From an uncultured Lactobacillus sp. (lineage in GTDB: Bacteria; Bacillota; Bacilli; Lactobacillales; Lactobacillaceae), in contig CAOOYH010000004.1 in NCBI GenBank assembly GCA_948500755.1, forward strand, positions 40,879-104,878: a stretch of DNA of 64,000 bases, in the 5' to 3' direction. Positions within the stretch are counted from its first letter, which is position 1, and each line of letters opens with the position of its first letter. Below the pieces are notes generated by a model. It was not told the DNA's origin. It saw only the letters and a program-made list of their open reading frames with translations, and searched no databases. The position numbers were made by a program, and so were the translations under genes. This document shows, one piece after another, positions 45,255 through 54,577 of the stretch.

Positions 45255-45512
45255 ATGAGCTCGCTAGATAAGACAATGCATTTTGACTTTAATCAAAATA
45301 AAGGAAAAAATGTTTATGATACTCTGCAAGATGTTTACAATGCGCTTGAAGAAAAGGGCTATAACCCAATTAACCAGATTGTAGGATACTTACTTTCTGG
45401 CGATCCGGCTTATATCCCACGGCACAATGATGCCCGTAATTTAATTCTTAAGCATGAACGTGATGAAATTATTGAGGAACTTGTGAAGAGTTATCTTGGT
45501 AAGGATAAATAA
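45255..45512 (+). CDS. ireB: IreB family regulatory phosphoprotein
   Basis: An 85-residue protein of the UPF0297/IreB family. In Enterococcus it is phosphorylated on N-terminal Thr by the PASTA kinase IreK and tunes cell-wall stress tolerance; here Thr7 in DKTMHFDF is the equivalent site. The ATG at 45255 follows AGGAGG; an upstream in-frame start lacks one. It shares its last base with ruvX. Confidence 0.92.
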   Translation: MSSLDKTMHFDFNQNKGKNVYDTLQDVYNALEEKGYNPINQIVGYLLSGDPAYIPRHNDARNLILKHERDEIIEELVKSYLGKDK

Positions 45513-45940
45513 TGCGTTTAATAGGATTAGATGTTGGTTCTAAAACAGTTGGCGTGGCGGTAAGTGATGAACTGGGGTATACTGCCCAAAAACTAGAAAC
45601 CATTCAAATTGATGAAAGTAAGTTTAATTTTGGGATGCGCTCAATTAAAAAACTTGTGCGTGAATACGATCCTGAAGGTTTTGTTCTAGGTTTACCTAAA
45701 AATATGGATGGAACTGATGGAGCATCTGTTACCAGAAGTAAAGCTTATGGTAAAAGACTTGAAGATAAATTTGGCTTACCAGTTCATTATTCTGACGAAC
45801 GCCTAACGACGATTGAATCAAGAAGAGTATTAATCGAAGAAGCTGGAATTCACGATCGTAAAAAACGTAAAGAAGTGATCGATCAAATGGCAGCTGTACT
45901 CATCTTGCAAAATTATTTAGACTTACACCGAAAGGATTAA
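45512..45940 (+). CDS. ruvX: Holliday junction resolvase-like YqgF/RuvX
   Basis: A 142-residue RNase H-fold nuclease of the RuvX/YqgF family, linked to 16S rRNA 5' maturation and possibly junction resolution. [15 protein letters not shown] (about 4) and the SDERLTT segment (about 92) carry the conserved acidic residues, with the final D-Q-M-A-A-V-L-I-L block. It starts one base before the ireB end, and DUF1292 follows. Confidence 0.93.
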   Translation: MRLIGLDVGSKTVGVAVSDELGYTAQKLETIQIDESKFNFGMRSIKKLVREYDPEGFVLGLPKNMDGTDGASVTRSKAYGKRLEDKFGLPVHYSDERLTTIESRRVLIEEAGIHDRKKRKEVIDQMAAVLILQNYLDLHRKD

Positions 45941-45942
45941 TT

Positions 45943-46254
45943 ATGGTAGAAGTTAATAAAGGTGACGATAAGGATCGTCAGATTACCTTGGTTGATGATC
46001 AAGGCAACGAAGAATTATATGAAATTTTATTCACTTTCCATTCTGATGATTATGATAAGTCATATGTTCTTCTCTACCCTGCAGCTGTAGGTGAAGGCGA
46101 AGACATTGAAGTTCAAGCTTTCAGCTACGATGCAGATGATGCAGGAGACGTCACAAGTAGTGACTTGCATGAAATTACATCAGATGAAGAATGGGACATG
46201 GTTCAAGGAGTTTTAAATACTTTCCTTGATGATGACCGTTTAAGTGGTGAATAA
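45943..46254 (+). CDS. DUF1292 family protein
   Basis: A 103-residue, very acidic protein (YrzB/DUF1292 type). ITLVDDQGNEELYEILFTF and YVLLYPA are the family's conserved strands. It usually follows ireB and ruvX, as here. The function is unknown. Confidence 0.88.
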   Translation: MVEVNKGDDKDRQITLVDDQGNEELYEILFTFHSDDYDKSYVLLYPAAVGEGEDIEVQAFSYDADDAGDVTSSDLHEITSDEEWDMVQGVLNTFLDDDRLSGE

Positions 46255-46287
46255 AGAAGAGGTTTGGCTTAGCCGGCCTCTTTTTGT
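46255..46287 (+). terminator. Terminator after DUF1292 gene
   Basis: AGAGG...GGC pairs with GCC...CCTCT around TTA, followed by five T. Confidence 0.65.
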
Positions 46288-46309
46288 TAATAAGGAATAA
46301 AAATAATAA

Positions 46310-48661
46310 ATGAACAGTAAAATTTTAAAGATCCTAGAATTTGAACAAATTACTAATCGCTTGAGTTCTTTAGCAATTACTGCTCCTGCTAAAGAAAAAG
46401 CCGCCAATTTAAAGCCAAAAACAGATTTTGATAAAGTAGAAAAAAGTTTGAAGCAAACTTTAGCTTTAGCAAATTTGCTTAGAATTAAAGGTCAACTTCC
46501 TTTGACTGATTTTCAAGATGTTAAGCCAAGTACTAAACGTTTAAGTGTCAAGGCAAACTTGAATGCACAAGAATTTGGTAATATTTTATTGATTCTAAGT
46601 CTAGCTAGTGAAATCAATGGCTTTTTGGAAGATTTAGATGAAGATATCGATTTATCGGCAATTGATGAAATTTTAGACAAATTGGTTGTTCCAGACACAT
46701 TATTCAACCAATTAAAAAAGTCAGTTGACTTTGATGGTGAAGTTCTTGATGGTGCTTCGAGTGCCTTAGCTAGAATTCGTCATGACATTAAGAGTAACGA
46801 AGAAGAAATTAAGAATAAGATGGATAGCTACACTAAGGGAAACAGTAGTAAATATCTGTCTGAACAAATTGTGACTATTCGTGATGATCGCTATGTTATT
46901 CCAGTTAAGCAAGAATATCGTGGTAAATTTGGCGGGGTTGTTCACGATCAAAGTGCCAGTGGCCAGACTTTATTTGTGGAACCTGAAGCAGTTTTGAATT
47001 TGAATAACCGCCAACAGAACTTGATGGCCCAAGAGCGACAAGAAATTCGCAATATTTTAAAGCATTTATCTTCAATGGCTCGTGAAGATATTAAAAATTT
47101 GAATGAAATTGCATTCTCCTTATCTGAACTCGACTTTTTGCAAGCTAAGGCCAAACTTGCCAAAGAAATGAAAGCAACCGAACCCAGCTTAAGCTATGAT
47201 AATTCACTTTACTTGCGTAAGGCACGCCATCCGTTAATTGATCCTGAAAAAGTTGTGCCTAATGATATTTACTTGGGTGAAGAATTTGACACCATGTTAA
47301 TTACTGGACCTAATACTGGTGGTAAGACGATCACTTTAAAGACGGCTGGTTTGATTCAATTGATGGCTCAATCAGGTTTATTTATTCCAGCTGAAGAAAA
47401 TAGTAAGGTTGGAGTTTTTAAGCAGGTTTATGCCGATATCGGTGATGAACAATCAATTGAACAATCATTGAGTACTTTTTCTTCACATATTAATGACATT
47501 ATTGCCATTATGAAAAACGTTAATGATCAAACCTTGGTTTTAATTGATGAAATTGGAGCCGGGACTGATCCGGAAGAAGGGGCTAGTTTGGCCATCAGTA
47601 TTTTGGATTTTTTACGTAAAAAATCCAAAATTATGGTTACTACGCACTATCCTGAATTGAAGCTTTATGGCTATAATCGAGAGCGAACTACCAATGCTTC
47701 GATGGAATTTGACTTAAAGACTTTATCCCCAACTTATCGTTTGCAAATTGGAATTCCTGGCCATAGTAATGCTTTTGCAATTGCGCGCCGTTTAGGGATG
47801 CGTGAAGATGTAGTAAAAAATGCTCAAAAATTGATGAAGGATGAAGATTCTGACATTAATAATATGATTGAGCGTTTAAATGAACAAACAAAGGCTGCAA
47901 CTAGTGCGCGCAGTCGCTTAGAAACTAGTCTTGATCGCAGTCAAAAACTTGAGAAGAAGTTGCAAGATGCCTTAGATTGGTACAATCAAAGAGTTCAAAA
48001 GCAGCTTGATTTTGCTCAAGAGCGTGCTAACGAAATCGTTGCTAAAAGACGAAAGAAAGCAGACCAAATTATTGAACGTCTTGAAAATGAACGCAAAAAC
48101 GGGGTTCAGATTAAAGAAAATAAGATTATTGATGCAAAAGGTGAATTGAATAGCCTAGAACGTCAAGCTCAAAATTTGGCTAATAATAAGGTTCTACAGC
48201 GCGAAAAACGCCGTCATAATGTAAGTGTAGGGGATAAGGTGAAAGTCCTCTCATATGGGCAAACAGGGACTATTACAAAGAAACTTTCCGATCATGATTA
48301 TGAAGTCCAAATGGGAATCATGAAAGTAAAAGTTAGCGATCGTGATGTTGAAAAAATTGATGCTCCTAAGAAACAAATTCCGCATGTAAGAGCGACGAGC
48401 GCTTTGAGAAGAAGCAACGCGCGTAGTGAACTTGATTTAAGAGGACAGCGTTATGATGAAGCGATGACTAATTTAGATCGTTACTTTGATTCCGTCCTTT
48501 TGGCTGGACTCGATGTAGTGACGATTATTCATGGTATTGGTACGGGTGCAATTAGGACTGGTGTGTGGCAATATCTACGCAGCAACCGCCATGTAAAAAG
48601 CTTTAACTACGCTCCGGCAAATCAAGGTGGAAATGGAGCCACAATTGTTCAATTAAAGTAA
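46310..48661 (+). CDS. mutS2: MutS2 ribosome-rescue/antirecombination ATPase
   Basis: A 783-residue protein. The MutS-type ATPase core shows GPNTGGKTITLKT (about 329), VLIDEIGAGTDPEEG (about 406) and TTHYPELK. A long coiled coil (about 515-630) leads to the C-terminal Smr nuclease domain (ELDLRGQRYDEA, IIHGIGTGAIR, GGNGATIVQLK). It lacks MutS mismatch-recognition domains. MutS2 in Bacillus acts on collided ribosomes; its DNA role is debated. Confidence 0.95.
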   Translation: MNSKILKILEFEQITNRLSSLAITAPAKEKAANLKPKTDFDKVEKSLKQTLALANLLRIKGQLPLTDFQDVKPSTKRLSVKANLNAQEFGNILLILSLASEINGFLEDLDEDIDLSAIDEILDKLVVPDTLFNQLKKSVDFDGEVLDGASSALARIRHDIKSNEEEIKNKMDSYTKGNSSKYLSEQIVTIRDDRYVIPVKQEYRGKFGGVVHDQSASGQTLFVEPEAVLNLNNRQQNLMAQERQEIRNILKHLSSMAREDIKNLNEIAFSLSELDFLQAKAKLAKEMKATEPSLSYDNSLYLRKARHPLIDPEKVVPNDIYLGEEFDTMLITGPNTGGKTITLKTAGLIQLMAQSGLFIPAEENSKVGVFKQVYADIGDEQSIEQSLSTFSSHINDIIAIMKNVNDQTLVLIDEIGAGTDPEEGASLAISILDFLRKKSKIMVTTHYPELKLYGYNRERTTNASMEFDLKTLSPTYRLQIGIPGHSNAFAIARRLGMREDVVKNAQKLMKDEDSDINNMIERLNEQTKAATSARSRLETSLDRSQKLEKKLQDALDWYNQRVQKQLDFAQERANEIVAKRRKKADQIIERLENERKNGVQIKENKIIDAKGELNSLERQAQNLANNKVLQREKRRHNVSVGDKVKVLSYGQTGTITKKLSDHDYEVQMGIMKVKVSDRDVEKIDAPKKQIPHVRATSALRRSNARSELDLRGQRYDEAMTNLDRYFDSVLLAGLDVVTIIHGIGTGAIRTGVWQYLRSNRHVKSFNYAPANQGGNGATIVQLK

Positions 48662-48670
48662 GCATTTTAC

Positions 48671-48699
48671 TTGTAAAAAGTAAGCCATACTGTTATAAT
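48671..48699 (+). promoter_or_regulatory. trxA promoter
   Basis: -35 TTGTAA (48671-48676), 17-bp spacer, -10 TATAAT (48694-48699). Confidence 0.65.
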
Positions 48700-48738
48700 T
48701 TAATCAAAGAACTATATAATTGATGAGAGGTAATAATC

Positions 48739-49050
48739 ATGGTTGAAGAAATTACAGACCAAAATTTTGCTGAAGAAACTGATAATGGTGTTGTTTTGAC
48801 TGACTTTTGGGCAACTTGGTGTGGTCCATGTAAGATGCAATCACCAGTTATTGACCAATTAGCAGAAGAAAGACAAGATGTTAAGTTCACAAAGATGGAC
48901 GTTGATCAAAATCAAGAAACTGCTAGAGATTTAGGTATTATGGCTATTCCTACTTTGCTTATTAAGAAAAACGGTCAAATTGTTGATCGTTTGACTGGTT
49001 ACACTCCAAAGGAAAAGCTTAACCAAATCTTAGATCAATACACAGCTTAA
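48739..49050 (+). CDS. trxA: Thioredoxin
   Basis: A 103-residue thioredoxin. The active-site motif WATWCGPCKM (about 27-36) and the cis-Pro loop AIPTLLIKKNG (about 74) are intact. It reduces cytosolic disulfides with thioredoxin reductase. AGAGGT lies upstream of the ATG. It is a single gene with its own promoter and terminator. Confidence 0.95.
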   Translation: MVEEITDQNFAEETDNGVVLTDFWATWCGPCKMQSPVIDQLAEERQDVKFTKMDVDQNQETARDLGIMAIPTLLIKKNGQIVDRLTGYTPKEKLNQILDQYTA

Positions 49051-49059
49051 TAAAAAATA

Positions 49060-49093
49060 AAGACGGAGCGGTTAAACCGCTCCGTCTTTTTGT
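49060..49093. terminator. Terminator shared by trxA and mscL
   Basis: AGACGGAGCGGTT pairs perfectly with AACCGCTCCGTCT, followed by T on the plus strand and A-rich flank on the other, so it serves both converging genes. Confidence 0.9.
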
Positions 49094-49094
49094 T

Positions 49095-49460
49095 TTACTC
49101 TGTTTTGCTTTCTAATAAATCACGTATATCTTTTAAGTAGTCCTCTGCAGTAGGGCCAGCTTCCTTCTTTTCTTTTTTAGTAATTTTATTAACTGCTTTT
49201 ACAATTAAAAATACTACGAAGGAAATAATTAGGAAATTGATTACCGAATTGATAAAACTGCCATATTTGAAAGTGGCATCTCCTACTTTTAATACCAGAT
49301 TCGATAGATCAATTTTACCGATAAATATTCCGATTAGCGGATTGATGATATTGGAAACAAGAGACTTCACAATAGAAGTGAAGGCAGCTCCAATGATGAC
49401 ACCAACAGCTAAATCAATGACGTTGCCACGTGCAATAAATTGTTTGAATTCTTTAAACAT
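49095..49460 (-). CDS. mscL: Large-conductance mechanosensitive channel MscL
   Basis: A 121-residue channel with two membrane segments. The N-terminal MFKEFKQFIARGNVIDLAVG segment and the pore helix (VGVIIGAAFTSIVKSL) match the family, the second segment is FLIISFVVFLIVKAV, and the C-terminal bundle is charged. It releases solutes during osmotic downshock. Confidence 0.94.
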   Translation of the reverse strand: MFKEFKQFIARGNVIDLAVGVIIGAAFTSIVKSLVSNIINPLIGIFIGKIDLSNLVLKVGDATFKYGSFINSVINFLIISFVVFLIVKAVNKITKKEKKEAGPTAEDYLKDIRDLLESKTE

Positions 49461-49524
49461 TACCTATATACCTCCTGTTTTATATGCTTAAAGTATACAG
49501 GAAGAAAATAAAATAGGCTAGAAA

Positions 49525-49935
49525 TTAGCTAAAACGTGCTAAAAATTGAACTTTGTTTTCTTTATCTAAAATTGTAATTTCACTTTCGCAAGTTTTGCCA
49601 GTTTCTTTTTGAACAGCTTCGGCAATCATGCCACTTTCTAAAGCAAATTCTTTACTGTCACTGTTTAAACGATCTTCTACGCTTTGACCAGTTAATTCAA
49701 AAGTCACTGATGAACGGCGTTCTTTAGTTCGAGATAATTGGCCAAATTCCGCCATATTAAAGAACTCTGCCAAATCATTAAAGCTTGCGATATCATAATG
49801 GCGAGAAATTCGTTTGCCAGCCCAATAAAGAATAGTCGCATTATCATTACCTAAAATGGTTGGTAATAAAAAGTCACGGTAGAGCTGATTAATAAAATAT
49901 ACATGTTCATTAGAGTGTTCTGTGTTATTTTGCAT
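49525..49935 (-). CDS. DUF2507 (YslB-like) protein
   Basis: A 136-residue protein of the YslB/DUF2507 family, related to V4R/heme-like small-molecule folds. ILYWAGKRISRHYDIASFNDLAEFF and the FALESGMIAEAVQ segment match the family. Its function is unknown. It is usually found near murI, as here (divergent). Confidence 0.8.
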   Translation of the reverse strand: MQNNTEHSNEHVYFINQLYRDFLLPTILGNDNATILYWAGKRISRHYDIASFNDLAEFFNMAEFGQLSRTKERRSSVTFELTGQSVEDRLNSDSKEFALESGMIAEAVQKETGKTCESEITILDKENKVQFLARFS

Positions 49936-50020
49936 ATGTTTTTCATCCCTTTTATTCTTTTTTATTTTACCTTAAACTAGTAGAAGTAGAAAATATTTTT
50001 TCTTTAGGGGGCTATAAGTT

Positions 50021-50821
50021 ATGGATAATCGTCCTATCGGACTACTTGATTCAGGCGTTGGTGGTTTTTCCATTGTTAAAAAAGTAATTAATAAACTACC
50101 CAATGAATCAACAATTTTTATTGGCGACAGTGCAAATATGCCTTATGGAAATAAATCTCAAGAACAAATAATTGAACTTACTCGCCGAAGTGTAAAATTC
50201 TTATTAAGTAAGAATGTTAAATTGATCATTTTTGCATGTAATACTGCCACTGCAGCTGCAATGCCAACTTTACAAAAAGAAGTTGACCAACAAATTATTG
50301 GAGTAATTCAATCGGGAAGTTTAGCGGCAGCTAGAACAACCATGAATAAAAAGGTGGCTGTAGTCGCAACTCCAGTTACAATAAATTCTCATGCGTATCA
50401 AAAAGAAATTCAGTTTCGTGATCCTGAAATTGAAGTTAGCGAAATCGCAGCTCCAGAATTAGCACCACTGATTGAAGCGCAAAAAGACTTTGATACTAAT
50501 TTAAAGGCAGTTGAAAATAGTCTTCAACCATTAAAAGGGGAAGATTTTGACACTTTAGTTTTAGGATGTACACACTATCCAATTATTCGTGATGAATTTG
50601 CCCAAGCTTTAGGAGAAAAAATTCAAATTGTGGATCCTGCCGATCAAGTAGCACAATACACTTATAATGTGATGAGGCGTGATGGTTTGTTTAATGATTC
50701 AAATGAAGTCAGTCATGAATATTACACGACTGGTGATCCAGAGAAGTTTTCCGAAATGGGTCGGACATTTTTAGGCGATGAAAACTTAACTTCTAAGCAA
50801 GTGGATACGGAGAATTTGTAA
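50021..50821 (+). CDS. murI: Glutamate racemase
   Basis: A 266-residue enzyme making D-glutamate for peptidoglycan. GLLDSGVGGFSIVK (about 7) and the two catalytic cysteines in FACNTATAAAMP (about 68) and LGCTHYPII (about 185) are intact. It overlaps the next gene by one base. Confidence 0.95.
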   Translation: MDNRPIGLLDSGVGGFSIVKKVINKLPNESTIFIGDSANMPYGNKSQEQIIELTRRSVKFLLSKNVKLIIFACNTATAAAMPTLQKEVDQQIIGVIQSGSLAAARTTMNKKVAVVATPVTINSHAYQKEIQFRDPEIEVSEIAAPELAPLIEAQKDFDTNLKAVENSLQPLKGEDFDTLVLGCTHYPIIRDEFAQALGEKIQIVDPADQVAQYTYNVMRRDGLFNDSNEVSHEYYTTGDPEKFSEMGRTFLGDENLTSKQVDTENL

Positions 50822-51441
50822 TGACTAAAAAAATTTTATTTGCGACTAATAACCAAGGTAAAGTTAGAGAATTAAAGAAGGCTTTTGATAAAGCTGGCCT
50901 TGATGTGGAAATTTTGACTAATCAAGATTTAGATAATCCTCCTCATGTAGTAGAATCTGGACGCACTTTTGAAGATAATGCCAAGTTGAAGGCTCATGCC
51001 TTAGCCGATTTTAGTAATTTGCCAACGATTGCCGATGATTCAGGCTTGATGGTTGATAAATTGAATGGTCAACCAGGAGTGAGATCTGCTCGATTTGCCG
51101 GAGAAGCTCATAATGACCAACATAATAATGCAAAGCTTTTAGCTGAGCTTGGGGGCGTTCCTGAAGATGAGCGTGGGGCAAAGTTTAACACTACCATTGT
51201 GGCGTCAATGCCTCATCAATTTGAGAAGGATTTAGTAGTAACTGGTGAATGCCCAGGAAGAATTTTATCTTCTCTTCGCGGCAAAGATGGCTTTGGCTAT
51301 GATCCATTGTTTTATATTCCTGAAAAGGGCAAGACTTTTGCTCAAATGACAACTGATGAAAAGAACCAAATTTCTCACCGAGGAAAGGCTGTTAAGAAAC
51401 TAATTGCGGAACTTCCAGCTTGGTTTGCTCAATTTGATTAA
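50821..51441 (+). CDS. XTP/dITP diphosphatase (RdgB/HAM1)
   Basis: A 206-residue house-cleaning enzyme that hydrolyses non-canonical purine triphosphates. ATNNQGKVRELKKAF (about 7), ADDSGLMVDKLNGQPGVRSARFAG (about 69) and GFGYDPLFY (about 158) are the family motifs. Its coupling with murI is common in Firmicutes. Confidence 0.94.
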   Translation: MTKKILFATNNQGKVRELKKAFDKAGLDVEILTNQDLDNPPHVVESGRTFEDNAKLKAHALADFSNLPTIADDSGLMVDKLNGQPGVRSARFAGEAHNDQHNNAKLLAELGGVPEDERGAKFNTTIVASMPHQFEKDLVVTGECPGRILSSLRGKDGFGYDPLFYIPEKGKTFAQMTTDEKNQISHRGKAVKKLIAELPAWFAQFD

Positions 51442-51480
51442 GAAAAAACTCCTAAGAATTAACTTAGGAGTTTTCTTATT
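51442..51480. terminator. Terminator between RdgB-like gene and mscS-like gene
   Basis: AAAACTCCTAAG pairs with CTTAGGAGTTTT around a short loop, and T-rich flanks lie on both sides. Confidence 0.9.
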
Positions 51481-52324
51481 TTTTAGTTGTAACCACAGCT
51501 GGCTTAGTATTAGTAGGAGCGAATTTGATGTCATTTTTTTGCAAAGCGGCGATGTAATTACTTAAATATAAATTTCGGATAGCAGATTCTTTACCAGGTT
51601 TTACTTGAAAATGTACGGTAAAGGTAACATCATTTCCGTTTTGATTACTGATCCCAACAATTGTGGGTCCTTGAACCAGGGTCTTTTTCTCAGGTTGAAT
51701 AGTGGAATTAACTTGTTTAATGATCTTTTTAACTTCTTCAAAGTCGTTGCCAGCATCAAGTTCCAAATTAATGTTTAAACTAATTCCGCCGTGGGCCATA
51801 TTTTGAACAATAGAAATGTTTCGATTGGGAATATAAATAATAGAACCGTCCGATCCTTTAAGCCGAGTTGTTCGCAGACCAAGTTGAACTACGGTGCCGA
51901 CTTGAGAATCAATTTTTACAGTATCACCCACATCAAACTGGTCTTCACTTAAAATGAAAAAGCCGTTTACCAGATCACTCACAAAGCCCTGTGCTCCCAT
52001 TCCAAGAGCAAGTGAGAAAATACCCGCACTAGCCAGTAAAGTGCCAACAGGGATGCCTAAAATGGACAATACCGCAAATAAATAAAAGAATAAGACTGTA
52101 TAGTGAAAGATACTATTGATTAAAGCTGTAATCGTCTTGGTACGTTTATTTTTAGCTTTACGATCATTTACATATTGATTAATGACTTTTTTACCAATCC
52201 GATTTATTAAATAAAATATAAGAGTTGTTAAAAATAATTGCCAAATGGTTCCTAATAAATTATTACTGATTTTAGACCAGTCGACTGTGAAATCACTAGG
52301 ATTTATTTTCATAGATGTTTTCAT
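51476..52324 (-). CDS. Small-conductance mechanosensitive channel (MscS family)
   Basis: A 282-residue channel with three membrane segments (about 22-42, 65-88, 92-115). The pore-lining region GIFSLALGMGAQGFVSDLVN and the beta-domain segment EDQFDVGDTVKI match the family, and the C-terminal alpha/beta domain follows. It opens on membrane tension. The ATG at 52324 gives MKTSMKINPS; a second ATG at 52312 is possible. Confidence 0.9.
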   Translation of the reverse strand: MKTSMKINPSDFTVDWSKISNNLLGTIWQLFLTTLIFYLINRIGKKVINQYVNDRKAKNKRTKTITALINSIFHYTVLFFYLFAVLSILGIPVGTLLASAGIFSLALGMGAQGFVSDLVNGFFILSEDQFDVGDTVKIDSQVGTVVQLGLRTTRLKGSDGSIIYIPNRNISIVQNMAHGGISLNINLELDAGNDFEEVKKIIKQVNSTIQPEKKTLVQGPTIVGISNQNGNDVTFTVHFQVKPGKESAIRNLYLSNYIAALQKNDIKFAPTNTKPAVVTTKK

Positions 52325-52442
52325 TGATTACTCCTTATTTCTTATTTTTTGATAAAATAAGAATAACAAAAAATATGTATTCATTGAGAATAAAGTGTTT
52401 TCATGCTAGACTTTTTTTAGGTGTATTATTGGAGGGTGACAG

Positions 52443-52871
52443 ATGGTAATTTCTTATGGTGCATTAGCAGGCCTCATCGCCGCTATCGCATTTCTAGTTT
52501 TAGTGCTTTTTACAATTCCTGTGCTTAGACATACCACAAAGGCTATTGAAGAAGCCAATGAGACGATGCAAACCACTAATGAATCAATTAAAAAAATATC
52601 AGAAGATGTTAATGGCCTAATGGGTCAAACTAGTGATTTATTAGATAAAACTAACCTACTATTAGCAGATGTTAATGGTAAAATGAAGACAATAGAGCCA
52701 GTAGTTAAAGCAGCTGCAGATCTCGGAGAAAGTGTTTCTGAAATTAATACTTCTTCCAAGAAAATGGTAAAGCGTTTTAACAACCGCAGTCGCTTTAGCG
52801 GCGCTGGGATTGTTTCTTCAGTGTTAGCTGCGACTCTTGCTCGACGCAAACGTCGTAAAGGTGAAGATTAA
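52443..52871 (+). CDS. DUF948 family membrane protein
   Basis: A 142-residue protein with one N-terminal membrane segment (about 7-27) followed by a coiled coil (MQTTNESIKKISEDVNGLM...) and a basic tail (RRKRRK). It matches the DUF948 family, normally encoded with a YtxH-like protein, as here. The function is unknown; general stress is suspected. Confidence 0.85.
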   Translation: MVISYGALAGLIAAIAFLVLVLFTIPVLRHTTKAIEEANETMQTTNESIKKISEDVNGLMGQTSDLLDKTNLLLADVNGKMKTIEPVVKAAADLGESVSEINTSSKKMVKRFNNRSRFSGAGIVSSVLAATLARRKRRKGED

Positions 52872-52892
52872 AGATAAAAGGAGGATTTCACT

Positions 52893-53261
52893 ATGAGTAA
52901 GTTTTCAAATTTTGTAATTGGTACAATTGTTGGTGCTGCAGCTGGTTTTGTTGCAGGTTCATTATTAATTAGTGATGAACAAATCGATGATGTAAAGAAG
53001 AAAATCAAGGATAATGATGCTCTTCAAGATTTAAAGAAGAAGTATGACAACGGTACTGAAGTTGTTAAGAATCAATTAGCTTCATTCCCAAAGAGCGTTG
53101 AAGATGATTCAGAATTGAAAGATTTTGATGATATTGTAATCGATGACTCAAAGGATAAAGATGATGTTGCTAGCGGTGATAACGCTAAGAACTCAGTTAA
53201 TGATTTAAACAATGCTGAAAAAGATGATGATACTTCTGTAAACACTAATTCAGAAGCTTAA
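52893..53261 (+). CDS. YtxH-like general stress protein
   Basis: A 122-residue protein with an N-terminal glycine-rich membrane segment (FVIGTIVGAAAGFVAGSLL, about 6-24) and an acidic, disordered tail. It matches the YtxH (GvpP) family and is coupled to the DUF948 gene 21 bases upstream. Confidence 0.85.
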   Translation: MSKFSNFVIGTIVGAAAGFVAGSLLISDEQIDDVKKKIKDNDALQDLKKKYDNGTEVVKNQLASFPKSVEDDSELKDFDDIVIDDSKDKDDVASGDNAKNSVNDLNNAEKDDDTSVNTNSEA

Positions 53262-53279
53262 TTTTCTTAATAAAGCAAA

Positions 53280-53315
53280 AAAGACGTGTTAGCTAGATCT
53301 AACACGTCTTTTTGT
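53280..53315. terminator. Terminator between ytxH-like gene and pepQ
   Basis: AGACGTGTTAG pairs with CTAACACGTCT around CTAGAT, with A- and T-runs on either side. Confidence 0.9.
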
Positions 53316-53319
53316 TTGG

Positions 53320-54426
53320 TTATTCTTCTATAGGGATGACTCTTAATTCTTTATCAGTGTGAGTGAATGGCTCGAAACCATCTTTAGTTACAACACCACA
53401 ATCCTCAATCCGAACACCCGCAAATCCTGGAATGTAAATTCCTGGTTCAATAGAGAAACACATTCCTTCTTCAATTACTAGGTCATTTCCTTCAACAATA
53501 GATGGAAATTCATGAACATTTTTACCAATTCCGTGACCTAAACGGTGAATGAAGTACTCACCATAACCTGCTTTTTTGATAATATCACGAGCAACATTAT
53601 CAAGTTCTTCGGCAGTAATACCAGGTTTAGCAGCTTCAATTGCGGCTTGTTGGGCTTCTCGGTCTACTTCATAAATTTCTCTTTGCTTAGCACTGGGTTC
53701 GCCATATGCTACAGTTCGGCTAGCATCAGAAGCGTAGCCGTCATGCATCGTTCCCAAATCAAATAAAACCAGATCATTAGGTTTAATGGTATTCATTGTT
53801 GGACCTAGATGTGGATTTGCCGCATTTGCACCGGCTTGCACAATAGTTTCGAAACTTTCATGCATGACACCCTTTTGCAATTTTAATTGGTAATCAATTT
53901 GTCCAGCGATGCTTCTTTCGGTAACCCCAGTCTTAATAGCGTTAAAACCAATTTGAAAGGCAAAGTCAGCTTCTTCACCGGCTCCTTTTAACTTTTCAAT
54001 TTCTTCCGGAGTCTTGTAAAGTCTAATTCTTTCAATGAAGGCTGAGACATCATTAGTGAAGCTAGCATCTGGAAACTTACTGCGCAAGTTTTGGTAATGA
54101 GCGACTGAAAGGTCATCTTTTTCAATTGCCCAGTTTTTAAATTCCTTGGTTCTTTGGCGAATAGTAGTAGAAATAACTCCCCATGGATCCTCTGAATCAA
54201 GGTAACCATAAACATCGCCATCCCAAGCGGAGTTTTTGGCTTCTTCAACGTTTAGTGCTGGAGTAAAGACAAAACTTTCAGCGTCTTTGAATGCCAGTAG
54301 GGCAAAAATTCGCTCGTGTGGATCCATCGAATAACCCGTAAAGTAAGCGATTGAGATTGGATTTGAAATGTAAGCTACATCAGTATCGTTAGCTTGCAAC
54401 CATTCTTGTAATTTATCTAAATTCAT
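53320..54426 (-). CDS. pepQ: Xaa-Pro dipeptidase (prolidase)
   Basis: A 368-residue metallopeptidase of the M24 family that splits X-Pro dipeptides in the cytosol. Metal ligands lie in [22 protein letters not shown] (Asp pair, about 217-230), [13 protein letters not shown] (about 294), [10 protein letters not shown] (about 326) and VRIEDCGVV. It is divergent from ccpA, with a shared cre site between, as known for lactobacilli. Confidence 0.95.
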   Translation of the reverse strand: MNLDKLQEWLQANDTDVAYISNPISIAYFTGYSMDPHERIFALLAFKDAESFVFTPALNVEEAKNSAWDGDVYGYLDSEDPWGVISTTIRQRTKEFKNWAIEKDDLSVAHYQNLRSKFPDASFTNDVSAFIERIRLYKTPEEIEKLKGAGEEADFAFQIGFNAIKTGVTERSIAGQIDYQLKLQKGVMHESFETIVQAGANAANPHLGPTMNTIKPNDLVLFDLGTMHDGYASDASRTVAYGEPSAKQREIYEVDREAQQAAIEAAKPGITAEELDNVARDIIKKAGYGEYFIHRLGHGIGKNVHEFPSIVEGNDLVIEEGMCFSIEPGIYIPGFAGVRIEDCGVVTKDGFEPFTHTDKELRVIPIEE

Positions 54427-54501
54427 ATTTTTCCTTTCTTAATTTAAGGTATAGTCAATCAAAGTATAACATGATTTTTTGTGAAAAAATGAAAGAAAAG
54501 C

Positions 54502-54515
54502 TGTAAACGTTTGCA
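54502..54515. promoter_or_regulatory. cre site between pepQ and ccpA
   Basis: TGTAAACGTTTGCA matches the cre consensus at 13 of 14 positions. It overlaps the ccpA -35 (TTGCAC, 54511-54516); the -10 is TATATT (54534-54539) after 17 bp. CcpA would repress its own gene. Confidence 0.82.
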
Positions 54516-54577
54516 CCTAAGAGCGTTTCATGTTATATTGCTATGTAGACATTTTAAAGAGAGCTGGGGAATGACAT

